From: Solobacterium sp.
GTDB taxonomy: Bacteria > Bacillota_I > Bacilli_A > Erysipelotrichales > Erysipelotrichaceae
Direction: 5' to 3'
Assembly (NCBI GenBank): GCA_017536845.1
Contig: JAFWCP010000342.1
Span: 1 to 16,583, forward strand
Length of the DNA: 16,583 nucleotides
The position numbers and the translations under genes are program-made. The stretch's first letter is position 1; each line of letters opens with the position of its first letter. Positions 1 through 6,231 of this stretch are shown here, one piece after another. Below the pieces are notes generated by a model that was given only the letters and a program-made list of their open reading frames with translations, had not been told where the DNA came from and did no database searches.

Positions 1-5
1 CATTT

Positions 6-26
6 TAGTACTTCTATTATTATTAG
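6..26. other. DnaA-trio-like element at the edge of the origin unwinding region
   Basis: Reading the plus strand 3' to 5' from position 26 gives the triplets GAT, TAT, TAT, TAT, CTT, CAT, GAT. Six of the seven have the central A and final T typical of DnaA-trios, the single-stranded binding element described in Bacillus subtilis. The ladder sits directly beyond a short GC clamp (GGG, 26-28, partly shared) and a DnaA-box-like 9-mer (30-38), which is the canonical arrangement box, GC clamp, trios. The AT-rich region expected next lies outside the window. The assignment rests on position and pattern only. Confidence 0.6.
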
Positions 27-29
27 GGC

Positions 30-113
30 TGTGGAAACTGTGGAAAAGTCCCGCCGGCCCTTGATTTTCCTGACAAAACGGTGTGGGAAACACTGTGGAA
101 AACCTGTTGATAA
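30..113. repeat. Downstream oriC DnaA-box cluster (dnaA 3' side)
   Basis: Five box-like 9-mers lie between the dnaA stop codon and the window edge: TGTGGAAAC (30-38), TGTGGAAAA (39-47), TGTGGGAAA (82-90), TGTGGAAAA (94-102) and TGTTGATAA (105-113). The consensus in this orientation is TGTGGATAA, so all are one or two bases away from it. The two head-to-tail boxes at 30-47 abut the trio element. This is the counterpart of the dnaA-dnaN intergenic half of a bipartite Bacillus-type origin; dnaN would be expected to the left, outside the window. Confidence 0.75.
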
Positions 114-118
114 CTTTT

Positions 119-1486
119 TCAGTGGCGGCCCAGCGTCTTTTCGATCTGGGATACTGCATCGGCGAAGACAGAGCCTTTGTGGATCTCGTCTTCCACTTTT
201 GTGCATGCCGCAATGACGGTGGAATGGTCCCGGCCGCCGAATTCTTCCCCGATCCGTTCGTAGGAAATGTCCAGCAGCTTGCGGCAAAGATATATCGAAA
301 TGTGCCGGGCGTTGGCAATTGCCTTGGTGCGGGTGCGGGAGGTGATCTGCGATTTTGTCAGGCCATAGTATTCAGCCACTTCGCGGATGATGATATCCGG
401 TGACAGGCCGGATTTTTCGGAAACAACCGCCTGGCCCTTCAGGGCGGACATGACGGTTTCCAGACGGATGGCGCCGCCGTCTTTCTGGAACTCAATGGCA
501 TAGAAAAGCACCCTGTTCCAGGCCCCTTCCAGATCACGGACATTGCCGGAGAAGTTGCGGGCGATGAAGCTCAGGCCTTCTTCTTCCACATATTCTTCAT
601 GATAGCCGGCGGATTCGATCTTCTTGCGCAGGATGGCAAGCGAGGTTTCGAATTCCGGGGAATCGATGCCGACGGTCAGGCCGGAGGAAAAGCGTGTCTT
701 CAGACGGTCTTCCAGGCCTTTGATCTCACCCGGGCGCCGGTCGGAAGCCAGAACCACCTGCCGGCCGGTGTTGATCATCTCGTTATAAATGGAGAAGAAG
801 ATCTCGTGCGATTTCTCCTTGCCGGCAAGGAACTGGATGTCATCCATCAGCAGCACGTCAATGCCGTAGAGGGTCTGTTTGAATTCATCAATCTTGTTGT
901 CACGGATGGCATTGACCACCATTTCCACAAAGTGGAGCGATTCCGTGTAATAGATGACTTTGGAAGGATCACGATCCTTGATATAATTGCACATGGCCAT
1001 CATCAGATGGGTTTTTCCCAGTCCTGAATTGCCGTAGATAAACAACGGGTTGTAATAGGAGCCGGGTTTGACCGAGCAGGCCAGAGCTGCTGCTTTGGCT
1101 TCCCGGTTGCAGTCACCGACAATAAAGTTGTCGAATTTCTTGTCTTCCTGTATACGAACAGGCCGCCATTCATCCGGTATCCGGGGATTGACCGGAGTCT
1201 TGAGCTTGCTCAGTTCTGATTTCTGCAGAATCTCAATCGTTGGTTTGGTATCCAGCGCAAGAGTATCCATGAACGCATACATAATGCTTTCTGTCTGATC
1301 AATGATGATCGACTTCGCGATCTGGTTCTCCGCGACAATAATAATCTTTGACTTCTGCATACTGAATATACGTGAAGGCAAATAGAAGCTCCTGCAGATC
1401 TCGGTTTCGATGAAACCGTGGTCCATCAGATACTTTACTACCTTTTCCCATACTTCGGAAAAATACTGTTCTTCATTCATACTCAT
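119..1486 (-). CDS. dnaA: Chromosomal replication initiator protein DnaA
   Basis: DnaA is the AAA+ initiator that binds DnaA boxes, opens the origin and helps load the helicase; it also usually regulates its own promoter. With the ATG at 1486 the protein has 455 residues, normal for the family. Residues 1-90 resemble domain I, followed by a short linker. The AAA+ domain has Walker A (GNSGLGKT, about 152-159), Walker B (LLMDD, about 212-216) and the arginine-rich stretch after sensor I (about 255-270). The C-terminal DNA-binding domain carries the signature GGRDHSTVIAACTKV (about 417-431). An in-frame TTG (1501) and a second ATG (1480) are alternative starts. I chose 1486 because GAGAG at 1495-1499 lies 8 nt upstream, although that site is weak. 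The gene lies between the two DnaA-box clusters and is transcribed leftward, away from the upstream cluster. Confidence 0.97.
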   Translation of the reverse strand: MSMNEEQYFSEVWEKVVKYLMDHGFIETEICRSFYLPSRIFSMQKSKIIIVAENQIAKSIIIDQTESIMYAFMDTLALDTKPTIEILQKSELSKLKTPVNPRIPDEWRPVRIQEDKKFDNFIVGDCNREAKAAALACSVKPGSYYNPLFIYGNSGLGKTHLMMAMCNYIKDRDPSKVIYYTESLHFVEMVVNAIRDNKIDEFKQTLYGIDVLLMDDIQFLAGKEKSHEIFFSIYNEMINTGRQVVLASDRRPGEIKGLEDRLKTRFSSGLTVGIDSPEFETSLAILRKKIESAGYHEEYVEEEGLSFIARNFSGNVRDLEGAWNRVLFYAIEFQKDGGAIRLETVMSALKGQAVVSEKSGLSPDIIIREVAEYYGLTKSQITSRTRTKAIANARHISIYLCRKLLDISYERIGEEFGGRDHSTVIAACTKVEDEIHKGSVFADAVSQIEKTLGRH

Positions 1487-1501
1487 ATACGCTGCTCTCA
1501 A

Positions 1502-1930
1502 TTCTATGGCCTATATTCTATGTGATGGCGCAGAAAAAATCCAGTAGGTTCTGTTGTAAAAAAAGTTATCCACAAAAATTGTATAAATCCAAACTTGTCA
1601 ACCATCTTTCAGAAAGTTTTCCACATTCCCACAGTTTCAACAGTGGAAAACTTGTGGAGAAATTTTGTCCACATTGTGGAAAACTTCAAAACCGGTGGAA
1701 AACGTGCTGGCGGAAAAGTGTTTCCCACAGGCTTTCCCACAGCCGCGAAGCCTTGTATTTCAAGGGCTGAAACGACTTTTCCACAGTTTTCCACATATGT
1801 GGGAAACTCGGTTTGTGGGAAGTGGGTAACCTGTTGAAAACTATGTGGAAAACTCAGAAATTCCGGTGGAAAAGGTTGAAAACAGGGGTGAAAATGGCTG
1901 TGGAAAGAATATTTATCCACAATTGAAATC
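1502..1930. repeat. Upstream oriC region: dense DnaA-box array and dnaA control region
   Basis: About 20 DnaA-box-like 9-mers in both orientations fill this non-coding stretch. Two are perfect TTATCCACA boxes, at 1566-1574 and 1913-1921, and they bracket the array. Most of the rest are the variant TTTTCCACA / TGTGGAAAA (1617-1625, 1675-1683, 1777-1785, 1787-1795, 1844-1852) or near relatives (1653-1661, 1665-1673, 1694-1702, 1721-1729, 1733-1741, 1798-1806, 1814-1822, 1865-1873, 1899-1907). Together with the cluster downstream of dnaA this makes a bipartite origin. The dnaA promoter must lie here, but I could not pick convincing -35/-10 hexamers. The open frames in this stretch come from the repeats and are not credible genes. 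Confidence 0.9.
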
Positions 1931-2047
1931 CGTCTCATGACGTGATATCTGGTATAAGACCCGGGATCCTTCCTGTCTGAAGAGGAAAGCAAGCAAGATC
2001 GTGGATTTCTCATTTATCAACAATTTCCGGTATACAGCTTCAGATCA

Positions 2048-2084
2048 CCGGTTTTGTTTCGTTATGCAGTCTGGACAGAACCGG
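2048..2084 (+). promoter_or_regulatory. Inverted repeat in the leader of the AraC-family gene
   Basis: Ten bases at 2048-2057 (CCGGTTTTGT) pair with 2075-2084 (ACAGAACCGG), with one G-U pair and a 17-nt spacer. The repeat lies 68 nt before the start of the regulator gene. There is no T-run after it, so it is not a terminator. It could be an operator for autoregulation or a leader hairpin; the sequence does not decide. The rest of 1931-2151 shows nothing else convincing. Confidence 0.3.
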
Positions 2085-2151
2085 GCAGAAAAGGACAGGT
2101 TCGTGTTTCTGATCTCAGCTATCATGATACCGTCAGAAAGGAGAAAAGACA

Positions 2152-3045
2152 ATGGAATGGGTGACATGCATACGCAGGGCCATAGCGTTTATGGAGCAGC
2201 ATCTGGAAGAGAATATCAGTGCGCAGGATGTGGCTGACCAGGTTTTCCTGTCGCCCTTTTTCCTCCAGCATGGCTTTGCCGTGATGACCGGATACGGGAT
2301 CATGGAGTACATTCGAAACCGCCGGCTGTATATGGCAGCGCTGGATCTGAAGCATACGGAGGATAAGGTCATCGACATTGCCCTGCGTTATGGCTATGAG
2401 ACGCCGGAGAGCTTTACGAAGGCGTTTACCCGCTTTCATGGCTTTTCGCCAAGGCAGGTAAGGGCAGGTGCATCTTTCAGGTCCTTTCTTCCGCTGACCA
2501 TCAGTATTTTGATTCAAGGAGGAAGTCAGTTGGATTACACGATCACAACCATGTTTCCGTTCAGGGTCATCGGGTTTCAGAAGATCTTTGACAATGAAAC
2601 AGCCTATGCGGAAATCCCGAGGTTCTGGGATGAAATCTGTGCCAGGTATGCGGACAATGTCTATGCCGGCAATGCGCCGGCCAATCCTTATGAGCAGGCC
2701 ATCGTTGACCACTGCATCGGTGAATACGGTATCTGCATTGATGATATCGGTGAAGGCCGTTTCCGCTATCTGATTGCCGGCACGTATACCGGCGGCGCGG
2801 TGCCGGATGGCATGGTACTGTATGAATTCCCGCAGAGCAGCTGGGCGGTGTTTTCCTGCATCGGCCCGGTGCCGGAAACACTGCAGAACCTCAATACCAG
2901 GATCTTCAGAGAATGGCTGCCGGGCAATCCGGAATATGAACTCTGCGGCAATGCCAGTGTGGAATGGTATGACTGTATTCATGGGGAAAAAACCGATCCG
3001 GACTACCGCAGTGCTATCTGGGTGCCGGTGAAGAAGAAAGGATGA
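2152..3045 (+). CDS. AraC-family transcriptional regulator with GyrI-like effector-binding domain
   Basis: This 297-residue protein has an N-terminal AraC/XylS DNA-binding domain: a first helix-turn-helix at about 22-41, a linker helix with YIRNRRLYMAALDL at 53-66, and a second helix-turn-helix at about 72-91 ending in the family motif GFSPRQVR (97-104). From about residue 120 to the end the sequence resembles the integron/GyrI-like effector-binding domain found in Rob-type and multidrug-responsive regulators, including the ending EWYDCI...IWVPVKKK typical of that fold. The start is well supported by AAAGGAG at 2137-2143, 8 nt upstream. The gene stands alone between oriC and a convergent operon and ends in its own terminator, so its targets cannot be read from context. 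The ligand is probably a small hydrophobic or amphipathic compound, by analogy only. Confidence 0.9.
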   Translation: MEWVTCIRRAIAFMEQHLEENISAQDVADQVFLSPFFLQHGFAVMTGYGIMEYIRNRRLYMAALDLKHTEDKVIDIALRYGYETPESFTKAFTRFHGFSPRQVRAGASFRSFLPLTISILIQGGSQLDYTITTMFPFRVIGFQKIFDNETAYAEIPRFWDEICARYADNVYAGNAPANPYEQAIVDHCIGEYGICIDDIGEGRFRYLIAGTYTGGAVPDGMVLYEFPQSSWAVFSCIGPVPETLQNLNTRIFREWLPGNPEYELCGNASVEWYDCIHGEKTDPDYRSAIWVPVKKKG

Positions 3046-3047
3046 GA

Positions 3048-3076
3048 ACGCCTCTGTTTCGCCAGGGGCGTTTTTT
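3048..3076 (+). terminator. Rho-independent terminator of the AraC-family gene
   Basis: ACGCCTCTG (3048-3056) pairs with CAGGGGCGT (3063-3071) through nine pairs, one of them G-U, with a 6-nt loop. Six T residues follow (3071-3076). It begins 2 nt after the stop codon. Confidence 0.9.
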
Positions 3077-3138
3077 CCCGTATACCAGAAAATGTCTGAA
3101 GTGAATCCTGCTGCCGGGTTTATCCGGAACCGGGTAAT

Positions 3139-3164
3139 GAAAAACCAGCCGGCCGGCTGGTTTT
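3139..3164 (-). terminator. Rho-independent terminator of the rpmH-rnpA-yidC-jag operon
   Basis: Positions 3141-3164 form a perfect palindrome with the core CCAGCCGGCCGGCTGG. Read on the minus strand, the GC-rich hairpin is followed by five T residues (3144-3140). It lies 10 nt after the jag stop codon. Being symmetrical, it may also stop plus-strand readthrough that passes the terminator at 3048-3076. Confidence 0.88.
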
Positions 3165-3173
3165 ACACTGTTC

Positions 3174-3791
3174 TTACTTCTCTTTGTCTGCGATGTACTT
3201 GATGCAGATATGACGCTTGGAGCCTTCCCCTTCGGATTCGGTGCGGATGTTTCTCCATTCGTTCAGGGTCTTATGGATGACCTTGCGTTCGTCATTGGGC
3301 ATCGGGTCAAGGGCAACGTCGACGTGCGATCTCTGGACCTGCTTGGCAATCCTCTTGGCGATGCCGCGCAGCTTGGCGTAACGGTCTTCCTTATAATGGT
3401 TGATATCGACCAGGATGTCGATCCTCTTCTTGAAAGCGGTGTTGACGGCAGCTCTTACAACAGTGTTGAACGCGGCCAGGGTCTTGCCCATCTTGCCGAT
3501 CAGGACGGCGTTGTTGTCAGCGTTGAGGTTGATGATGAAGCCGTCTCTTCTTTCTTCGATGGCAACTTCAATGTTCAGTTCGATGCCGGTAAAGAATTCG
3601 CCCAGGTAATCGAAGATGAATTCCTTGACATCATCCATGGTGAATACTTCAGCGGTAACACTGCTGCCGATGCCGAGAAGGCCTTTCTTTTCTTCGGTGA
3701 TCGTGTAATTGATGTCTTCAACTTCACATGCTTTGTCAGATGCGGCAAGCTGAAGGAGCTCTTCGATGGTTTTCGCAGTATAGGTTGTCAT
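3174..3791 (-). CDS. jag: RNA-binding protein KhpB/Jag (EloR)
   Basis: This 205-residue protein has all three Jag domains: an N-terminal Jag_N domain (1-50, with the conserved KKGLLGIGS at 35-43), a type II KH domain with the nucleic-acid-binding loop IGKMGKT (98-104), and an R3H domain with R169-x3-H173. KhpB works with KhpA as an RNA-binding regulator of cell elongation and division in Gram-positive bacteria; that role is known for the family, not shown here. The start overlaps the yidC stop by 4 bp (ATGA), and AAAGGAG lies shortly upstream inside yidC. Both point to translational coupling as the last gene of the rpmH operon. Confidence 0.95.
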   Translation of the reverse strand: MTTYTAKTIEELLQLAASDKACEVEDINYTITEEKKGLLGIGSSVTAEVFTMDDVKEFIFDYLGEFFTGIELNIEVAIEERRDGFIINLNADNNAVLIGKMGKTLAAFNTVVRAAVNTAFKKRIDILVDINHYKEDRYAKLRGIAKRIAKQVQRSHVDVALDPMPNDERKVIHKTLNEWRNIRTESEGEGSKRHICIKYIADKEK

Positions 3792-4702
3792 TTCTTCTTT
3801 GCTCCTTTCTGTTCAGATGCATCAATGACTTTCTGAACGATCAGTGTTTTGGTAATCATCACGAGTGAGTTGATAGCCCAGTAGAGGGTCATTGCCAGCG
3901 GCAGCATCAGACCGAACAGGAAGATCATGACCATGGAGCTGAGCATCATGGTCTGCATCTGGCTGTTGTCCGTCTCATGCGGGCGGCGGTGCTGTTTTTT
4001 CGCTGCTTCTGCTTCTTTTCTCTTCTGGATGATCTGGGTGATCATGGTGGAGAGGATGTGCAGCAGGACCATGACGACAAACAATCCGAGGTATACCCAG
4101 CCCTGGGTATCGCCGCTGAGGATGCTCTTGATGCCGGCCAGCGTCTGGGTGCCAAGGCTGACGCCTAAGAAGGTACCGGTTGCGACAGCTTCCGAACGAT
4201 GCACGGCGTGATAGACCGCGATGATGATCGGGAACTGGATGAACAGTGTAAGCATGGATGACATCGGGTTGACGTCATACTTCCTGTACAGCTGCTGCAT
4301 CTCTGCGCCCATCCGCATCTTCGAGTTGTTGTCGTTGCGGCCTTCATACTTGCGCTGGATCTTGTTCAGTTCCGGCTGCAGAAGCTGCATCCTCTGTGTG
4401 CTGAGGGTCGATTTGAATGTCGCCAGGGCTACAAGGGCGTTGACGACGAAGGTTACCACAGCAATTGCGCCGCCGACGCCGACATACGGCGTGAGGCGGT
4501 TGATCGCCTGTGCAAAGCTCCAGGTAAAGATCGCGTTAAACCAGTTTTCCGACTGGAATGTTTCGGCGAAGGTAGTCGTTGACTTGATCAGGATTACCTG
4601 CCCGTTTTCATCCGTGGGAACCGCACAGCCGGAAGCCGTGAGCACAACGAGGACCACAGTACCCAGCAGGAGCAGTTTCCTTGTCCGGGAATTCATCTTC
4701 AT
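3788..4702 (-). CDS. yidC: Membrane protein insertase YidC/Oxa1 family (lipoprotein type)
   Basis: YidC inserts and folds membrane proteins, alone or with SecYEG. The 304-residue protein begins with a lipoprotein signal (TASGC, cysteine at about 26), as in SpoIIIJ-type YidC. It then has five predicted membrane segments with the family landmarks RMQLLQPELNKIQRKY (cytosolic hairpin), KYDVNPMSSMLTLFIQFPIIIAVYHAV (second core segment) and a final segment containing MLPLAMTLYWAINSL; the tail is basic. One feature is odd: the arginine in the first core segment (E. coli R366, B. subtilis SpoIIIJ R73) is replaced by asparagine. The stretch TFVVNALVALATFK aligns without gaps to E. coli TFIVRGIMYPLTKA, and the codon is clearly AAC. 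The gene lies 19 nt after rnpA and overlaps jag by 4 bp. Confidence 0.96.
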   Translation of the reverse strand: MKMNSRTRKLLLLGTVVLVVLTASGCAVPTDENGQVILIKSTTTFAETFQSENWFNAIFTWSFAQAINRLTPYVGVGGAIAVVTFVVNALVALATFKSTLSTQRMQLLQPELNKIQRKYEGRNDNNSKMRMGAEMQQLYRKYDVNPMSSMLTLFIQFPIIIAVYHAVHRSEAVATGTFLGVSLGTQTLAGIKSILSGDTQGWVYLGLFVVMVLLHILSTMITQIIQKRKEAEAAKKQHRRPHETDNSQMQTMMLSSMVMIFLFGLMLPLAMTLYWAINSLVMITKTLIVQKVIDASEQKGAKKK

Positions 4703-4721
4703 AATTTCTCCTTAAGTTAAG

Positions 4722-5054
4722 CTATACCATTTTAGCTTTTGCCAGTAGTTTTTCCAAGCTATTTTTATTCGTTTCAAAGCTGTTTTGCTTATAGCCGAAA
4801 CGAATAATCAGAATGCCGTCAAACCCGCACTGTTCAAAGTCAATCAGTTCCTGGCACATCATCCTGACCTGACGTTTGTACAGGTTTCTGGTAACGGCAT
4901 CGCCGATCTTCTTCGAAAGGGATATACCGATTCTTGTTTCTGCTTCCTTCTTCTTCCGATAGTACAGGACGAATGAGTTTCCGGCGACCTTGTTCGCCTT
5001 GCGGATCATTTCCTGGAACTCCTCATTCTTTCTGATTCTGTTCTTCTTTTTCAT
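4722..5054 (-). CDS. rnpA: Ribonuclease P protein component
   Basis: This small basic protein (110 residues) binds the RNase P RNA and assists 5' maturation of tRNAs. The family signature is present as GDAVTRNLYKRQVR (51-64), the RNR motif that contacts the RNA, preceded by GISLSKKIG. The length is typical. The ATG at 5054 has no recognisable Shine-Dalgarno sequence; instead, the region just upstream is the run of T residues of an apparent terminator (5065-5089). Translation may therefore be inefficient or need an alternative signal. The order rpmH-rnpA-yidC-jag is the conserved Gram-positive arrangement. Confidence 0.95.
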   Translation of the reverse strand: MKKKNRIRKNEEFQEMIRKANKVAGNSFVLYYRKKKEAETRIGISLSKKIGDAVTRNLYKRQVRMMCQELIDFEQCGFDGILIIRFGYKQNSFETNKNSLEKLLAKAKMV

Positions 5055-5064
5055 ACGAAGTTTT

Positions 5065-5089
5065 AAAAAAACCGCCTTGCCGGCAGTTT
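5065..5089 (-). terminator. Attenuator-like intrinsic terminator between rpmH and rnpA
   Basis: On the minus strand AAACTGCC (5089-5082) pairs with GGCGGTTT (5076-5069) through eight pairs, one of them a T-G wobble, with a 5-nt loop. The T-run continues to 5065, giving seven consecutive T residues (5071-5065). It begins 4 nt after the rpmH stop codon. Partial termination here would make more rpmH than rnpA mRNA, which suits a ribosomal protein upstream of a low-copy enzyme subunit. Confidence 0.7.
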
Positions 5090-5093
5090 CCTT

Positions 5094-5228
5094 TTAAGCA
5101 GATAATACCTTTCTACCCTTAGCACGGCGTCTAGCGAGTACTTTTCTTCCTCCCACAGTTGCCATGCGGGTTCTGAAGCCATGGTCGGCTTTCGCTTTTT
5201 TCTTGCTTGGCTGGTATGTTCTCTTCAT
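5094..5228 (-). CDS. rpmH: 50S ribosomal protein L34
   Basis: This 44-residue gene reads [20 protein letters not shown] and continues to ...[12 protein letters not shown], the standard L34 sequence: it starts MKRTYQPS, has the central GFRTRM and ends in an Arg/Lys-rich tail that threads into 23S rRNA. The start at 5228 is supported by GGAGGTGG at 5242-5235; an overlapping ATG at 5233 is out of frame and meets a stop at once. It is the first gene of the operon with rnpA, yidC and jag, behind a strong promoter. Its orientation toward oriC is unusual. Confidence 0.97.
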   Translation of the reverse strand: MKRTYQPSKKKAKADHGFRTRMATVGGRKVLARRRAKGRKVLSA

Positions 5229-5276
5229 TTCATGCCACCTCCAATACTTTATACATGATGAAAACAATGCCTATGT

Positions 5277-5305
5277 ATAATAAGCGAAAGCTATTTGCTT
5301 GTCAA
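5277..5305 (-). promoter_or_regulatory. rpmH: Sigma-A-type promoter of the rpmH operon
   Basis: On the minus strand a perfect -35 TTGACA (5305-5300) and -10 TATTAT (5282-5277) are separated by exactly 17 bp. Transcription should start near 5270, leaving a leader of about 40 nt with the rpmH ribosome binding site. It is the strongest promoter visible in the window. Confidence 0.88.
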
Positions 5306-5342
5306 TCAAAAAGAATGCGATCGAATGTAAAATATTGGTTGC

Positions 5343-5364
5343 AAATCCAATCAGTTGGATTTTT
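5343..5364 (-). terminator. Weak hairpin after the VanY-type gene
   Basis: AAATCCAA (5343-5350) and TTGGATTT (5355-5362) form an 8-bp hairpin with a 4-nt loop, 9 nt after the stop codon of the VanY-type gene. The stem is A/T-rich and the T-run on the minus strand is only three bases, so termination is uncertain; it looks better on the plus strand. The hairpin lies just upstream of the rpmH promoter. Confidence 0.35.
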
Positions 5365-5370
5365 CGATGC

Positions 5371-6132
5371 TTATCTGACAATTCCGAAGAATTCTTCGAA
5401 GGTTGCGTCCTTGCCCATCGCATAGATGGAATTGGCGGTGATGGTTCCGACATAGCGGAAATGCCACGGCCGGAAGCTGTAGCCGGTGTATTTTTCCTTG
5501 CCTTCCGGGTAGCGCAGGATGAACCCATAGTTGTGGGCATTCTCGCAGAGCCAGGCAAAGGCTTCGGTATCCGCAAACGACATGCTTTCCGTGCCGCTGG
5601 GGTCATCGGTGAAATCCAGGGCCAGGCCGGTCTGATGTTCGGAATGGCCGGGTTTGTCCACCAGGCTGGCAACCGCCTTTTCGCCAAGCAGGTCGGCCCG
5701 GCTGCGGTAGTAATCCTGCTGGTCATCATAGCTGCGGTAGGCAGCCATCAGGTACAGACTGATTTCCGCTTCCTTGGCGGCTTTGATCATTTCCTGTGCC
5801 TTGACCCCGACTTCCTGGCGCATGGACAGCACTTCCGAAGTGGAAGGGATGTAAGGTTCATAAAGGTCTGAGGGAACATAGGTCGAAGGCAGAGGATGTT
5901 TTTTATCCACGAATACGGTATAGCTGTCAGCTGAAGTCAGTTCCGGATCCAGCGGGGAATAGACAGCGTCAAGCTGGGCTTCACTGTTGACTTTCGGTTC
6001 ATTGTCAACCGGCTTAACGTCTGATCCCAGGCCGGAAGTCAGCTTGAGTATGAGGAAGGCAGCACAAAGAAGTCCCAGAATCATGAGCAGGGAGACGGTG
6101 CTGATACGGTTTGTATTTTGGCTTCTTTTCAT
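5371..6132 (-). CDS. VanY-type D,D-carboxypeptidase / M15B peptidase, membrane anchored
   Basis: The family cleaves D-Ala-D-Ala (or L,D) ends of peptidoglycan stem peptides outside the cell. The 253-residue protein has one N-terminal membrane segment (about 12-32), a linker and a VanY domain. Visible motifs are YRSY (132-135) and the zinc motif GHSEHQTGLALD (162-173, ligands H166 and D173). The final WHFRYVG follows (third zinc ligand H234). The position three before that histidine, normally the catalytic Glu of the EPWH motif, is Arg231 (codon CGG), so catalysis may be impaired or altered. The frame stays open up to 6684, but that extension lies antisense to the gene at 6232 and lacks family similarity. 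The ATG at 6132 is the natural start although it has no ribosome binding site. Confidence 0.9.
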   Translation of the reverse strand: MKRSQNTNRISTVSLLMILGLLCAAFLILKLTSGLGSDVKPVDNEPKVNSEAQLDAVYSPLDPELTSADSYTVFVDKKHPLPSTYVPSDLYEPYIPSTSEVLSMRQEVGVKAQEMIKAAKEAEISLYLMAAYRSYDDQQDYYRSRADLLGEKAVASLVDKPGHSEHQTGLALDFTDDPSGTESMSFADTEAFAWLCENAHNYGFILRYPEGKEKYTGYSFRPWHFRYVGTITANSIYAMGKDATFEEFFGIVR

Positions 6133-6139
6133 GGTCAGT

Positions 6140-6148
6140 ATTTTATCA
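6140..6148 (-). promoter_or_regulatory. Extended -10 element placed for a leaderless transcript
   Basis: The minus strand reads TGATAAAAT (6148-6140), matching an extended -10 (TG-N-TAAAAT). Seven nucleotides follow before the A of the ATG at 6132, so transcription would begin at or next to the start codon. This would explain the missing Shine-Dalgarno sequence of the VanY-type gene. No good -35 is visible. Confidence 0.4.
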
Positions 6149-6174
6149 CACTTCCGTAAGGGTGTATGTGTTAC

Positions 6175-6203
6175 TTGAAATATGCCCTGATTTGTAAGAA
6201 AAT
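6175..6203 (+). promoter_or_regulatory. Possible promoter of the pth-mfd operon
   Basis: TTGAAA (6175-6180) and GAAAAT (6198-6203) are separated by 17 bp, upstream of the GGAGGT at 6219-6224. The -10 is two bases off consensus, so this is only the best available candidate in the 99-bp divergent gap. Confidence 0.35.
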
Positions 6204-6231
6204 GTTGATGTTTTACATGGAGGTATGAACT

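Noticed and set aside
1522..2013. Open reading frames of about 80-134 codons on both strands in the origin
   Set aside because: They are built from repeated DnaA boxes, have no ribosome binding sites and show no protein-like composition.
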